Positions 31,429-41,715 of a stretch of DNA of 64,000 nucleotides are shown here, in pieces. Made by a program: the position numbers and the translations under genes. Each line of letters begins with the position of its first letter. Position 1 is the first letter of the stretch. Source of the DNA: Isoperla grammatica (taxonomy: Eukaryota > Arthropoda > Insecta > Plecoptera > Perlodidae). The DNA lies in NCBI GenBank assembly GCA_945910005.1, contig OX246746.1, positions 33,131,409 to 33,195,408 of the forward strand, given 5' to 3'. The notes below the pieces were generated by a model. It saw nothing but the letters and a program-made list of their open reading frames with translations, was not told the origin of the DNA and made no database searches.

Positions 31429-31666
31429 CCTTACACTGTGATTTATGCCGGTTTGGACAGTCTTGGGGTGTACGGTTGGTGTTGGACTTTGGGTAAGGAT
31501 ATGATTGGTATTTATAGTGGTTGGGTTCAGGATTATTCACTGAGTCTAAACCTATAAGCCACAATTTCACACTTGTTTCACAAAAACTTTCGTGTTTGCA
31601 AATCTTTCGCGTTTGAAAAATGTTCGCGGTTTCGACCTGCACTGCGTGAGAGTTTAAGCGGAACTC

Positions 31667-32197
31667 GGCTGGAGGATGTGCTCAGGTAAAGCGTCGTAGA
31701 GGCATTGGCGCCATCTGTCGTAGTGTGGGCAAATTAGAAGAAGATGCATTATGGTCTCAGGTTCGCTACAGTGAGGGCATTCGGGCGGGGTGTTTGGATG
31801 GAATTTATGTAGATACGCGTTTAGGCGACAATGTTCTAAACGAAGGCGGGTAATAGTGACGACGTCTTTTCGGGACAGGTTCTTGAAGTTATTGAACCAT
31901 GGTGAGGTGCGAATTTTTGGCTGAATTTGAGAATAATGTCTTCCCTTGGTTTCGTTTGTTGATGTGAACGTGTCATTCCACATGACTGCGATCTTCTTGG
32001 AGATAATAGTGTTGATGACCTGGGGGTTTATTTGGGTTGCTGTTGGTAGACGATTTGATGTTGCCGCCTGTTTGGCTAAGGAATCAACTGTTTCGTTGCC
32101 TGGGATGCCGATGATGTGCTGGAACCCAGCAGAATATTAACTTTAAGTCCTGATTGGGTTAGATGAATTAGAAGGCTTGCCGCCACAAAGGAATAAT
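31667..32197 (-). mobile_element. 5' remainder of older I-clade LINE copy B
   Basis: The sequence parallels 25255-25802 at high identity and encodes the end of ORF2 (MWNDTFTSTNETKGRHYS, then CPHCSEPETIMHLLLICPHY). It is broken at 31667-31678 by copy A and resumes at 25104. Its upstream end at 32197 is a truncation; one extra base near 32113 shifts the frame. Confidence 0.85.
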
Positions 32198-32313
32198 ATA
32201 TAGAATAGAAATAACATTGTATTTATCTTATTATCCAAGAATACAATATATATAGGCCTACTGGTATAATATATGATGTGAAAAACAGGTCACATTCATT
32301 TTGTATTAGTAAG

Positions 32314-34065
32314 CTACTGTTTATCCCAGAAAGTTTCCTTCTCATATGGTTTGGGGGCTAACTTATTTTCTCGAATTAACTTTGTACACTTAGCTCTAAA
32401 TGATTTGGTGTTTTCTAGCTCCCTTATGTCCTTTGGAATTCTGTTGAAAATCTTAACTGCTTTATTAAAAACTGACTTGTCACCTCTTCCTGCATTTGAT
32501 TGGTCTACACCCACATTTATATTCGGAGTGGCTATTTGCACCCAAGTTGGGTGAGCGCAACATTTAATATGCTATTTTTACCCAAGTTCTGCGCATGCGC
32601 GGGTGTGTCCAGTATTTAAAATGCTATTTGCACCCAAGTTGTTTTCAACCAAGTTGGGTGTGTCCAACATTTAAAATGCTATTTGCACCCAAGTTGTTTT
32701 CAACCAAGTTGGGTGTGTCCAACATTTAAAATGCTATTTGCACCCAAGTTGTTTACACCCAAGATGAGTGTGCCCAACAATGTATATGCTATTTGCACCC
32801 AAGTTGGGTGTGTCCAACATTTAAAATGCTATTTTCACCCACGTTGTTGTCACCCAAGTTGGGTGTGTCCAACATTTAAAATGCTATTTGCACCCAAGTT
32901 GTTTACACCCAAGATGGGTGTGCCCAACAATTGATATGCTATTTGCACCAACGTTGTTGTCACCCAAGTTGGGTGTGTCAAACACTTAAAATGCACCCAA
33001 GTTGGGTGTGTCCAACAATTTCCATGCTATTTGCACCCAAGTTGGGTGTGTCCAACATTTAAAATGCTATTTGCACCCACGTTGTGTCGAACACTTAAAA
33101 TGCTATTTGCACCCAAGTTATTTTCACCCAAGTTAGGTGTGTCCAAAATGCCATTTGCACCCAATTTGTTTTCACCCAAGTTTGGGTTCACTTGGGTACA
33201 AATAGCATTTAAATGTTGGCCACACCCAACTTGGGTGAAAACAACATGGGTCAAATAGCATTTTAAATGTTGGACACACCCAACTTGGGTGCAAATAGCA
33301 TATAAATTGTTGGACACACCCAACTTGGGTGCATTTTAAGTGTTGGACACACCCAACTTGGGTGAAAACAACTTGGGTGCAAATAGCATTTTAAATGCTG
33401 GACACACCCGCGCATGCGCAGAACTTGGGGGAAAATAGCATTTTAAATGTTGCGCTCACCCAACTTGGGTGCAAATAGAGGCAGCCATTTATATTCCCTC
33501 TTGTCCCATAGGTATGGGTTTTTCCTATATTCATTAATTTCCCTTTAAAATATCCAGGTGCACTTCCCTTAAAGATCCTGTGTAAGAAAGATAATGTATT
33601 TAGTAATATTCTATCCTTAATCATAAGCCATCCGAGGGCTTCATTCATTCGTTTAATAGGTGTATCCTTACGTACCCGCAGAATGCTGCGCATTGCTTTG
33701 TTTTGTAGTTTTTGCATTGCACATATTTCGTTTTGCCCGAGCATGAAGAGAACTGAACTACAATAGTATATGTGTGTTAACACAATTGCTCTGTATACCA
33801 TGATTTTAGCTTCAAATGTCAAATGATTATTGATTCTACTGAAAAGTCCAACTTTCCTTGCCATTTTTTAAATTATGAATTGCCCGTGTTTCTTAAGTGT
33901 GAGGTTGTCATCAAGAATAATTTCTAGGTACCGGAAGTCCTGAACAATTTCTATAGTTTGACCATTCATGATGAGATCAACTGAGCAATCAATCTTATTT
34001 AAAATATTCCTATTTGGTCCACTCAACTTTGGATAAAATATCATGGCCTTTGTCTTCTTTATGTA
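32314..34065 (-). pseudogene. LINE RT C-terminal region split by a foldback element
   Basis: Minus-strand translation from 34065 gives KKTKAMIFYPKLSG, IVQDFRYLEIILDDNLTLKK, a stop, then MARKVGLFSRINNHL, YYCSSVLFMLG, MQKLQNKAMRSILR and HTYGTRGNIN. The insertion at 32524-33485 follows, after which NINVGVDQ, IFNRIPKDIRE and SFRAKCTKLI continue to the stop at 32314. The order is that of the region after the RT fingers in CR1-type LINEs. The RT catalytic core is absent. Confidence 0.82.
32524..33485. mobile_element. Foldback/MULE-like element with 10-bp direct repeats (962 bp)
   Basis: It is flanked by exact CATTTATATT repeats at 32514-32523 and 33486-33495, and the interrupted LINE codons (NIN) are duplicated at both junctions. 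The arms are inverted and built of roughly 55-110-bp repeats containing CACCCAAGTTGGGTG palindromes and ACATTTAAAATGCTATTTGC. GCGCATGCGC occurs near both ends. The 9-10-bp duplication suggests a Mutator-type mobilising enzyme; that is inference. Confidence 0.85.
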
Positions 34066-34300
34066 GGCCTTTATAAAGGTAAGAAATTGAGTAGCCTACG
34101 ATTAGATGAAGGTTAAACAAGTTGATACTAAGAATAAAATAAGATAAACTACATTAGATGGTTCCCAAGTGGGATGTCTTAAAGCACAAACAAGTAATAA
34201 CATTTACAGCTAGTGAAAAAAAAGGCTGGTAGCCTACAGAACATAGTTGAGTTGAAGATAAAAGCAAAAAGTGTCACAATCTATGCTGGAGGCATAACCT
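34066..34300 (-). mobile_element. LINE 3' UTR fragment, inverted relative to 20500-20805
   Basis: AAAGGTAAGAAATTGAGTAG, CAAGTGGGATGTCTTAAAGC and CTATGCTGGAGGCATAACC match the reverse complement of 20500-20805. It lacks the long palindrome seen there. Confidence 0.75.
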
Positions 34301-34729
34301 TTTTTAGGTTTGGTCAGTTCTTCTTTTTGTTCTTCTTCCCCACATTTTACTAGTAGCGTATCCACTCCAAAGGAGATTATGAGCTTCAACAAATGATACC
34401 TTTGTAATCGAAGCCATCTTCGTTTGGAAGAATACAACAAACACAACTGAAGTAAATAATTACAATTTAAAAATATCGCGCTTCGCTCAAATGTCATATT
34501 CTGTCACATCCGGGCCGAGAGAGAAGCTGGGCCGGGCCAACGTCGTAGCCTTCTATACACATACATGGGAACCTTGTTTTTTTGTTGTTGTTTTGGTCAG
34601 GTTGATTTTTTGTTACTATTGGATTGAAACAAGTGGTACCCGTGATATTTACCTTTTTGTGAAGTGTTGGCTAGCAGCTAGGCTAGCTAAGTTATAATAT
34701 GTGGTAAAGTTTCGAAGATGATACATAAA
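34301..34729 (+). promoter_or_regulatory. Probable LSM12 promoter and 5' UTR
   Basis: The stretch lies between the LINE remains and the LSM12 start codon. A locally GC-rich patch (34500-34550) could mark the start of transcription. No core element can be assigned with confidence. Confidence 0.35.
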
Positions 34730-37700
34730 ATGGCTGGAGTTAACGAGTGTTTTAGTATCGGCAGTATTGTAGCGTGCAAAACATGTTACAACAAAGAGCT
34801 TGAAGGAGAGGTTTTGGCATTCGATCCTCCGACCAAGATGCTCATCCTCAGTATCCTTGATCGTATTTGTTTAGCCTAGGCTAGGCCTACTTTCGCCAGA
34901 ACAAAACAGTTAATTAACAAGACTGGGCGAACTATGACACACATTTAACTTTTAGACTTAACTCTGGGTAAATAATGCTTTACTTGATTAGGCTAGGCCT
35001 ATTTTAATGTTAGGCCTAGGCCTAGCCTAAACTACTAGGCCCCCATCCTGTAAGTAAGATTGCTTAACCCACAGAGCCATGCGGCAGGCACTCGCTAATG
35101 CTCACATGCTCGCTGTTTCATTCATACAGCAAATGCACCTTTCCAAACACCTCAACAAAAAAGTTTATTTGTTTAGGGTAAGTAAATTGCTACTTATCAT
35201 CACAGGCAATTAAACTTAGGGGTCATCACAAAGTGTATACAATGTAATGCTATATTGATCTGGAAATAAAACTAACTTACTTAATGGGCCTAGGCATATA
35301 CCGTATTTTTGAAACTGCACTAGACAGTTCGGTTTGACTAAATTTCAATTTGTAAACTGATACTTCGAGCTCGCTTCGTGAAGCGATTAAGAAGTGCCCA
35401 ACTGAATTGAAACCCATTTTCATGTCAATTGTCAACAGACGATTTTCAGCAGCAGGGGGGACAGTGACTACTTCTATCTAAGGGTCCTTGATAGATCAAT
35501 GACAACAATGCTCAACAATAGCTAGTTTTGAAATGTTAGCCGCATGCCAATATTCAGCGGTTAAGTAATTGCTTGCAAGTCAGCGGAAAAAATTGCGGCT
35601 GACTTCGCTTGTAAGCAATTCATAGGCCTATGACCAATGGAAAAAGCATATTGGTTTCGGCAAAGATTACAAACTAGAGAAGATAGTTCATCCATATGGG
35701 AATTCGTCTGCGTGTTTTGAGAGTAGGCCTATCCCAACACTAGTACAAACTCTCGCCGCAAGATAGCTCTCTTCTACATATTCTGAAATTTACTTCGGGT
35801 AAGGTCGGACTACTGACAAGTATGCACGAAATGTTTCCATCCCCACCACCCTCACAACAGTTAGTACGAAACACAGCAACTGAGGGGTAAAGCGTTGTTG
35901 CTAGGTTAGTTATAAAATTCTTCAGGCGGCCGATTGCACATCGCACAGAGAGTTGGTGAGTTGAGTTTCTTCATTGGAAATCTACTTTCTGATTTGGTAT
36001 CCGCCTTCAAAATATCGCAAACTTATAGTTTTTACTGATACACAGTCTTTGCACTAAGAACGGGAAATATGCAGGTTACATACCAACACACCAATGATGA
36101 GTGATTATTAATATCAATAAGTAAATAGAAACACTAATAAATAATGTATCATTATTCGGGATTTATTCGGGATCGAACGATACACCCATGTGCGAGTCTA
36201 GTTTATTCCAAGAATTTAATCTTTGGAATTTATTTATGAGATTGAGAAGGCAAAATTCGTACGACCAATTTAGTAATATAATATATGTGAAGTAGTTTTA
36301 ATAGCAAAAATATTTACTTGGTATTAATTGCCACTTCCCGTAACACCCCGTCCATATCTTCTCCCGTATCTTCTCTTTTGATAAATTGTTATTGTACAGT
36401 AGGGCCTATATTTATTCAATGGTTCCAATGGAACCAAGCAATAAACGTAGGCTCAAAAAACAGTTTCTATACCTATGAAAGAAGTTTTAAACTCAACCCA
36501 TTCTTTCCTTCCCCAATTATTTCTTACTGAAGGTTACGTTTATACTATGTGTAATCTTATCTAGTGAACCAATCTAAAGTTACCTTTAGGAAAAAAGAGT
36601 ATTGCACAAAATCCTAGTAAGCTTCAATGTAGACATTCATATTAATTATTATTTCCAAAGGGTTTATTCATTTTATATCTGCAACGGGACCGATGTCACA
36701 CTACACTAGTGAAAATTTAATTAAGCTAGCGAAGCGAGCGTCTCCAACGGAAATTCCGATCAACTTGAAATTTGGACCATCCACAAGCCTCAATGTGGAT
36801 TGAGGGTGTATAGTTCTTGTATGGTAGGACCGCACTAGCGTACCCTTGCGTTGAGAAGTTGCACTACAGAAAACTTCAGATATTTTCACGCAGAAATTTT
36901 AACACGGCGATGAACTATCTTCCCTAGTTTGTAATCTTTGGTTTTGGCTAAATAAGCGAAGTCAGCTGCTGAATATTGGGACGCGGCTGTTATGTTAAGG
37001 TACATTTTTCACTGTGATGTATAGTTGGCATATAGTTGGCATCTAGAGGACGGTGATTAATTCTATCTAAGGGTCCTATATCAATTCTGATAATGGTCTA
37101 TTAAGTTGGAGAGGATGCACTATTGTGGCAGACCATAGCAACTGCAAAGCCATGGCCACTCAAAATAGACTAGGCTAAACACATTCTGGTGGCAAGAAAA
37201 TAAACTACTATAAGAAGGCTTTCAATTGTTCATTGTTGATTTATTCTTAAATCGTCAATTGTTCATTGTTGATTTATTCTTAAATCATCAATGGCGTAGG
37301 TAAGGAGGTTGCTTAGCAGCGCTATCTATTTGTTACCTTGAGTCTCCAATAGTTACATGTAGGGTTAGTTTTAAAATGCCCATCAAACTTGTTTAGTATT
37401 GGCAGTAGGCCTAGACATTGTAACATGTAAAACATGAAGAATGAAGAAATTGAAGAAGATGTTTTGGCATTTGATCCTGCAACCAAGATGCTCAATACTT
37501 ATCCTCAGCAATCTTGATCGTTGGCCTTTCGTTCAGCCTAGGACCAGTCCTATGTAGGCTGACTTTTGCCAGAACAAAACATTTTTTTACTGTAGGCCTA
37601 CTTAGCTAACTCTGAAACACATTTGACATGTTTAAACTTAACTTTTGAGATTTCAATGCTTTAAGTCTACTTTAGCTTTGATGTTAGGCCTACTAAAGTT

Positions 37701-40464
37701 CATACCACAGCAATTTCCAACCCTGATCCACCATAAGGGCAATACAAATTTAAGTTGTTTAGCCTTAAAACACGGTTGGAACTTGATGTGGTACAGAGTT
37801 TAGCCTTTAGGCCTAAGTAAGTATGGTTGCCGAGGTCCGTAGAGTCATGCGAGATGCACTGTAGGCATGTAGGGAACGTAAGTGGCATGCCCATGAACTA
37901 TTTCGGGTCATAAACTATCTCAATTCCATAACAAACTGACCGTTGGAGGCCTACTGGTCTACTGTCACGCAGTCGCGGACTGGCTAGGGATGCCGGGATG
38001 CGATCGCATCCCGGGCCCCTTGGCAGTCCGGGTTCCCGGGCTGCCACCAGAAAGTTCCTACGATGTAAATACTTCTTTGTATATAGTTAAAAAAATCTTA
38101 ACCCCACTCTATTAGTGTTATTTTGAAATTATAATTGAATTTATTGTGATATTTATTGTTAATATTAAATGTAATTAATTGAAATTATTTTGCTACTGGT
38201 AGGGTGGCCTCTGTTAATCACGCCCTAAAATCGCATTTTAAGCCATAAAATTCAATGCAACCTCAAACAAAAATTTGCGCCTTCGGCGTATTTGCCTCCG
38301 GCGGCTGGGGCTTCGCCCGCACGAGGTGGCGTGGCGCAGCTGGGGGCTCCGCCACGCCACCTCGTGCGGGCCCCCCGAAACCCAGCATCCCGGGCTTTTT
38401 ATCCCAGTCCGCCCCTGGGCACACATCCGAAATGTGGTGAATATAAAGTTTTCGACGGGCATGGTGAGATAACCTAAGTCTTTTCTTCATGGAATACTTT
38501 TTTCTTGATATCACAAAAAGTAATAAAAGCGAGTTATAAAATTCTGGGTTACTTGTCCTGTGTGCGCAAATGAAGTGGTTGCCCGTTCAGTACCCTCATT
38601 CACAAACAATGCTGACATGCTTTTAAAATATGGCTGTTCTCTTTTCTTCAAAAATTCTCATTTAAATTCTGTGACGACTACTAACAAGAGCTAAGTTGTA
38701 ATTGATGAAGAAAAACAGGCTTTCTCACCGCCCTCATCGAATGCCCTATTTTTGTCACATTTCGGAGATATGACAATGCAAAGTTTACCAACACTCGGTT
38801 TCTTATGGGAGTGAGATCATTGTGATTAGAAATAGTTTGTGGGCTCCCTACTTAGGTTCCCTCTACTGTACATTTGCAACTACTTTGGTAGTTTTGTCTT
38901 GTCATGATCTTGTTTCCTATTTAAATTCAAAATTGTGGTTATAATTCAAATTTGGCTCTTATTAAAAATCCTTAATTTGACTTAACTCACACTAAACAAT
39001 TCAATGTTTGGTGTCCCCAGGACACCGTGTTGACATCATAAAATGATCCTGAGTGTGTTCCTCTTGTGTCTGTTACTTTTACGATATTCCTTAACTAAAA
39101 CTAGAATGTCCTTCTTCGAGTGGACGTGCCAACTTACACAATGTCCACGTGGTAAACTTGTCACTGGTAAGTGACGTTGTTGTCAAGATGGAAGTGAATG
39201 GAATCCCAGAGCCTCCACCACCACTAAATTTACACAAGGTAAGTCTTTGCTAAATTTTCACTTCCCCAACAATCACACGAAGCCTGATAGTTGAGCAATT
39301 AAAACCTCATTAGAACACATGAAGTTTTTTTTGTTGTAACTACTGAGTACACACACTGCACACTTAGATGCAAAATACCTAAAGACATTCCTTTTTATGT
39401 CCACAGCTGACCACTAGAGTTAGGAACAATGTGGAGGAAAAGCGCCGTTTGATAACTGCACTTCAGGCTGGTGTGTCGCCCGAAGGACAGAAACTGTTCC
39501 TAACTATTTCTAAAACGTAAGTGCCAACTAATTATATAGGTAAATCATGGGATACTGGCACTGGTATTAGTATAAGCCTAATACAAGTTCACTACATCCC
39601 ACGGAACAACCCCCACCTTTTGCAGTCCAGAAGGTAGCCTAGCGGTGCTGCGTTGCCAAATAACAAATTTAAACAAACTGCGCAAACCTAACGTGTTACA
39701 TCCGTGCGGAAAGAGAAACACTGTCATTGGTCACTGCATGCGACAGAAGTACTTTTGTTGTCGTGTTTGTTGTATTCTGGATTATTCTTCCAATTCATTT
39801 TTCTTTCTACTCCCCGACTATCAAAATCAATATTAAACATTTGGCATCGCAACACTGCTCGGCTGGCGTCGGGACTGCCAAGTGTGGGAGTTGTTTAATG
39901 TGAGAGTTATTCCATGTGGGACTATCCACAGAGAAGGTGGGACGTGGTCTGCCTAGTGATAAACAAAGGAATGAAAACCAATAACCATGTTGTTTTGGGC
40001 CCTTCAACCCCGGATCTACTAAGAAGCTGACTATGACTATGAATTAAGGGTGTATCTATTCCACGTTTACGACTTTGATACCGATTCCGATTATACTGAC
40101 TATTTGACTCGGGGTAGGTGATGATAGGCGATCGCCAATTCTATTGGAATCGGTACAGCAGTATGCTTCCCTATAACATTGTATACACAATTTGCTAGTT
40201 CAGTTGAGTGCTATTTATACATTTTTCAGGTGACATGGCTAATAATGTTAACTAGTAATGTGTAAATGTTTACTATTTTTCAGGATCACAGATGTTAGTT
40301 GGCAAGGTGTGAACATAGTGATTTTGAACATGGTCACTATAACACCACCATACAAGCTGGAAAATGTAAGGGGAAATGCAGATTCAAAAGCACTAAATCA
40401 TATTCGCAAGATTGTAGAGAAACATGCAAAAGATCAAGCAGCTATGGAAAACACGTCACAATAG
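34730..40464 (+). CDS. LSM12: LSM12 orthologue (LSm and anticodon-binding-like domain protein)
   Basis: Four coding exons: 34730-34850, 39105-39238, 39407-39516 and 40284-40464, with GT-AG introns and consistent phases, giving 181 residues (human 195). Exon 1 encodes the start of the LSm fold (FSIGSIVACKTCYNKELEG, FDPPTKMLIL). Exon 2 opens with KCPSSSGRAN, the human sequence being almost the same, and ends EPPPPLNLHK. Exon 3 has AGVSPEGQKLFLTISKT. Exon 4 has ITPPYKLEN and HIRKIVEKHAKD, typical of the C-terminal anticodon-binding-like domain. The family is linked to RNA regulation with ataxin-2 and to NAADP-dependent calcium signalling. The tail is shorter than in vertebrates. Intron 1 (4.25 kb) contains a decayed copy of exon 1 and a hAT-like element. 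Confidence 0.95.
35535..36995. repeat. Inverted segment pair in LSM12 intron 1
   Basis: Bases 35535-35700 (CCAATATTCAGCGGTTAAG, AAGATTACAAACTAGAGAAG) are matched in reverse complement at 36900-36995 (CTTCCCTAGTTTGTAATCTT, CTGCTGAATATTGGG). Nearby, CTATCTAAGGGTCCT occurs in direct orientation at about 35474 and 37063. The mix of direct and inverted matches points to a complex local duplication. Confidence 0.6.
37217..37290 (+). repeat. Short tandem duplication in LSM12 intron 1
   Basis: TCAATTGTTCATTGTTGATT followed by TATTCTTAAATC occurs twice in a row with one mismatch. Confidence 0.8.
37370..37890 (+). pseudogene. Decayed duplicate of LSM12 exon 1 and flanking intron
   Basis: The segment is a direct, diverged copy of about 34740-35120. 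It keeps GATGTTTTGGCATTTGATCC, ACCAAGATGCTC and TTGCCAGAACAAAACA from the parent exon and the start of intron 1. An ATG at 37434 could start a short peptide ending in DVLAFDPATKML, but the frame closes soon after. The parent donor CTCA|GTATCC corresponds to CTCA|GCAATC here, so normal splicing to exon 2 is unlikely. Confidence 0.8.
37970..38417. mobile_element. hAT-like MITE with an internal GC-rich hairpin (448 bp)
   Basis: The ends CAGTCGCGGACTGG and CCAGTCCGCCCCTG are imperfect inverted repeats of hAT type. GCATCCCGGG words lie close to both ends. A perfect hairpin with 21-base arms (38316-38336 and 38350-38370, loop 13) sits inside. Bases 38224-38310 resemble 21650-21740. A target duplication is not clear. 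Confidence 0.65.
38418..39104. other. LSM12 intron 1, 3' part
   Basis: AT-rich intron with no recognisable element up to the acceptor at 39103-39104. Confidence 0.5.
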
Positions 40465-41231
40465 ATAATGCAGTCAAGGTTATGATGTGATCATAATGCA
40501 ACCCCTCGAAAATTGTCCTCTTCTCCTTACTTTGCCTTAACTCGCATTGTTTTTGTCACTTGCATAGAGTGTAAGGTGTCTGAGGCAAAGCTCCATGTGC
40601 CAGAAGTGATACATTTTTCGGGTCTTTTCTTCTAAGTGCCTAATATAAGATTCGAGGAATATACCAGGACACACTTGTTTCTGTGTGTTTTAGAGCATGA
40701 CACAAGTGCTAATGCAGACTTTAATATTACCCTCCCGACTCGTTATTGTATGGCCCAGTAAAGCATCTACATCCGGAGTCATTAGATGTATGCAGTTGAC
40801 CCAAACCTAGGCTAAGGCAGTGTTCTCCCCAAGCCTGGGTCATCCCCCAAAACACCCCACACCCACAACCAGGGTGGCTGTGGTGAAAGATTTTCACTCG
40901 TGTGATTTCTTGGTGTATAGTGCAATTTCCATAACTAGGCAGAGTTCTATTCGAGACTGTTTTAAAACAATGTGGAACAGATCTTTTTTGTGCAAAGTTT
41001 TCATGATTGTGCAGCCAAGGGGTCACATCAAGTGTGCCGTTTGAACTTTGACTGTTCAAGAAAAGGCATCGGTACACATTAAAGCCACGAACACCCGCGG
41101 TATTAGTGAAAAATACTAGTTCAAACAAAGTTGGAGCCAACGTCGCTATTCCGAGATAGTTAACCTGCAATGTGATGCTTCTAAACAATATAATATCATT
41201 CATCAATAGTCACCAGTAAACTTCATCAAAC

Positions 41232-41309
41232 AACTTTGTTAAAAGAATATCTGCATTTTAACATATGGCCTATATGTTAAGGAAATGCAGATATTCTTCT
41301 AACAAAGTT
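41232..41309. repeat. Hairpin with about 35-base arms
   Basis: The left arm (AACTTTGTTAAAAGAATATC, then TGCATTTTAACATAT) pairs with the right arm (ATATGTTAAGGAAATGCAGA, then TATTCTTCTAACAAAGTT) with few mismatches and a 5-base loop. Confidence 0.8.
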
Positions 41310-41579
41310 AACAAACCTACGTACGTACCTAGCCACACATTTCATTACATAATAATAAAGTTACCAAGTTGACCCAAGGCTAAATAACTTGCAAACACAC
41401 AATAGGGGAGGTTGCCAAGGCCCAGGCAGTATTATGGTATGTCAATGACCTACTGCAATGATAGACCAACCGGCAACCACCAATAATATATTTCTGGAGA
41501 GAACACTAACTAAATGATTAAATAAATAAAAATAAATAAATAAATTCACGTTTAGAGTGTACCCACTCGGTAACGAAAC

Positions 41580-41715
41580 TGATTTGCGGTGGGGGACTTT
41601 AATTTAAAGTGACTAAACCAACCCTGTAGGCTCCAAACACTATCGACGATTGAGGGGTAACCAATCAAAGATCGATATTTCAAATACGAAACATATGAAT
41701 CAGTGATTGGACAGT
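41580..41715 (-). repeat. Dispersed repeat, inverted mate of 14325-14470
   Basis: Reverse complement match to 14325-14470, including AGTGACTAAACCAACCCTG and CAAATACGAAACATATGAAT. Confidence 0.65.

Larger units (their letters stand above)
25105..31666 (-). mobile_element. Near-complete I-clade LINE (copy A), self-nested
   Basis: Read on the minus strand: 5' UTR (31666-31429), ORF1, a spacer of about 89 bases (excluding an inserted LINE), ORF2, and a short 3' UTR ending in a (CAA)n tail at 25105. The 12-bp direct repeat GGCTGGAGGATG flanks it (25093-25104 and 31667-31678) and is part of the family's own ORF2 sequence, so copy A landed in an older copy B. The presence of RNase H in ORF2 and CCHC knuckles in ORF1 places it in the I group (I/Nimb-like). 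Confidence 0.88.

Noticed and set aside
32535..33470. CRISPR-like spaced repeats
   Set aside because: Unit spacing is irregular, the repeats are inverted about a centre, and the context is animal DNA; this is a foldback transposon.
38238..38514. Several overlapping 60-80-codon GC-rich frames
   Set aside because: They mirror one another around a perfect hairpin and belong to a MITE.
40727..41206. 159-codon minus-strand frame downstream of LSM12
   Set aside because: No domain, no codon pattern and no splice context; it lies in the probable LSM12 3' UTR.
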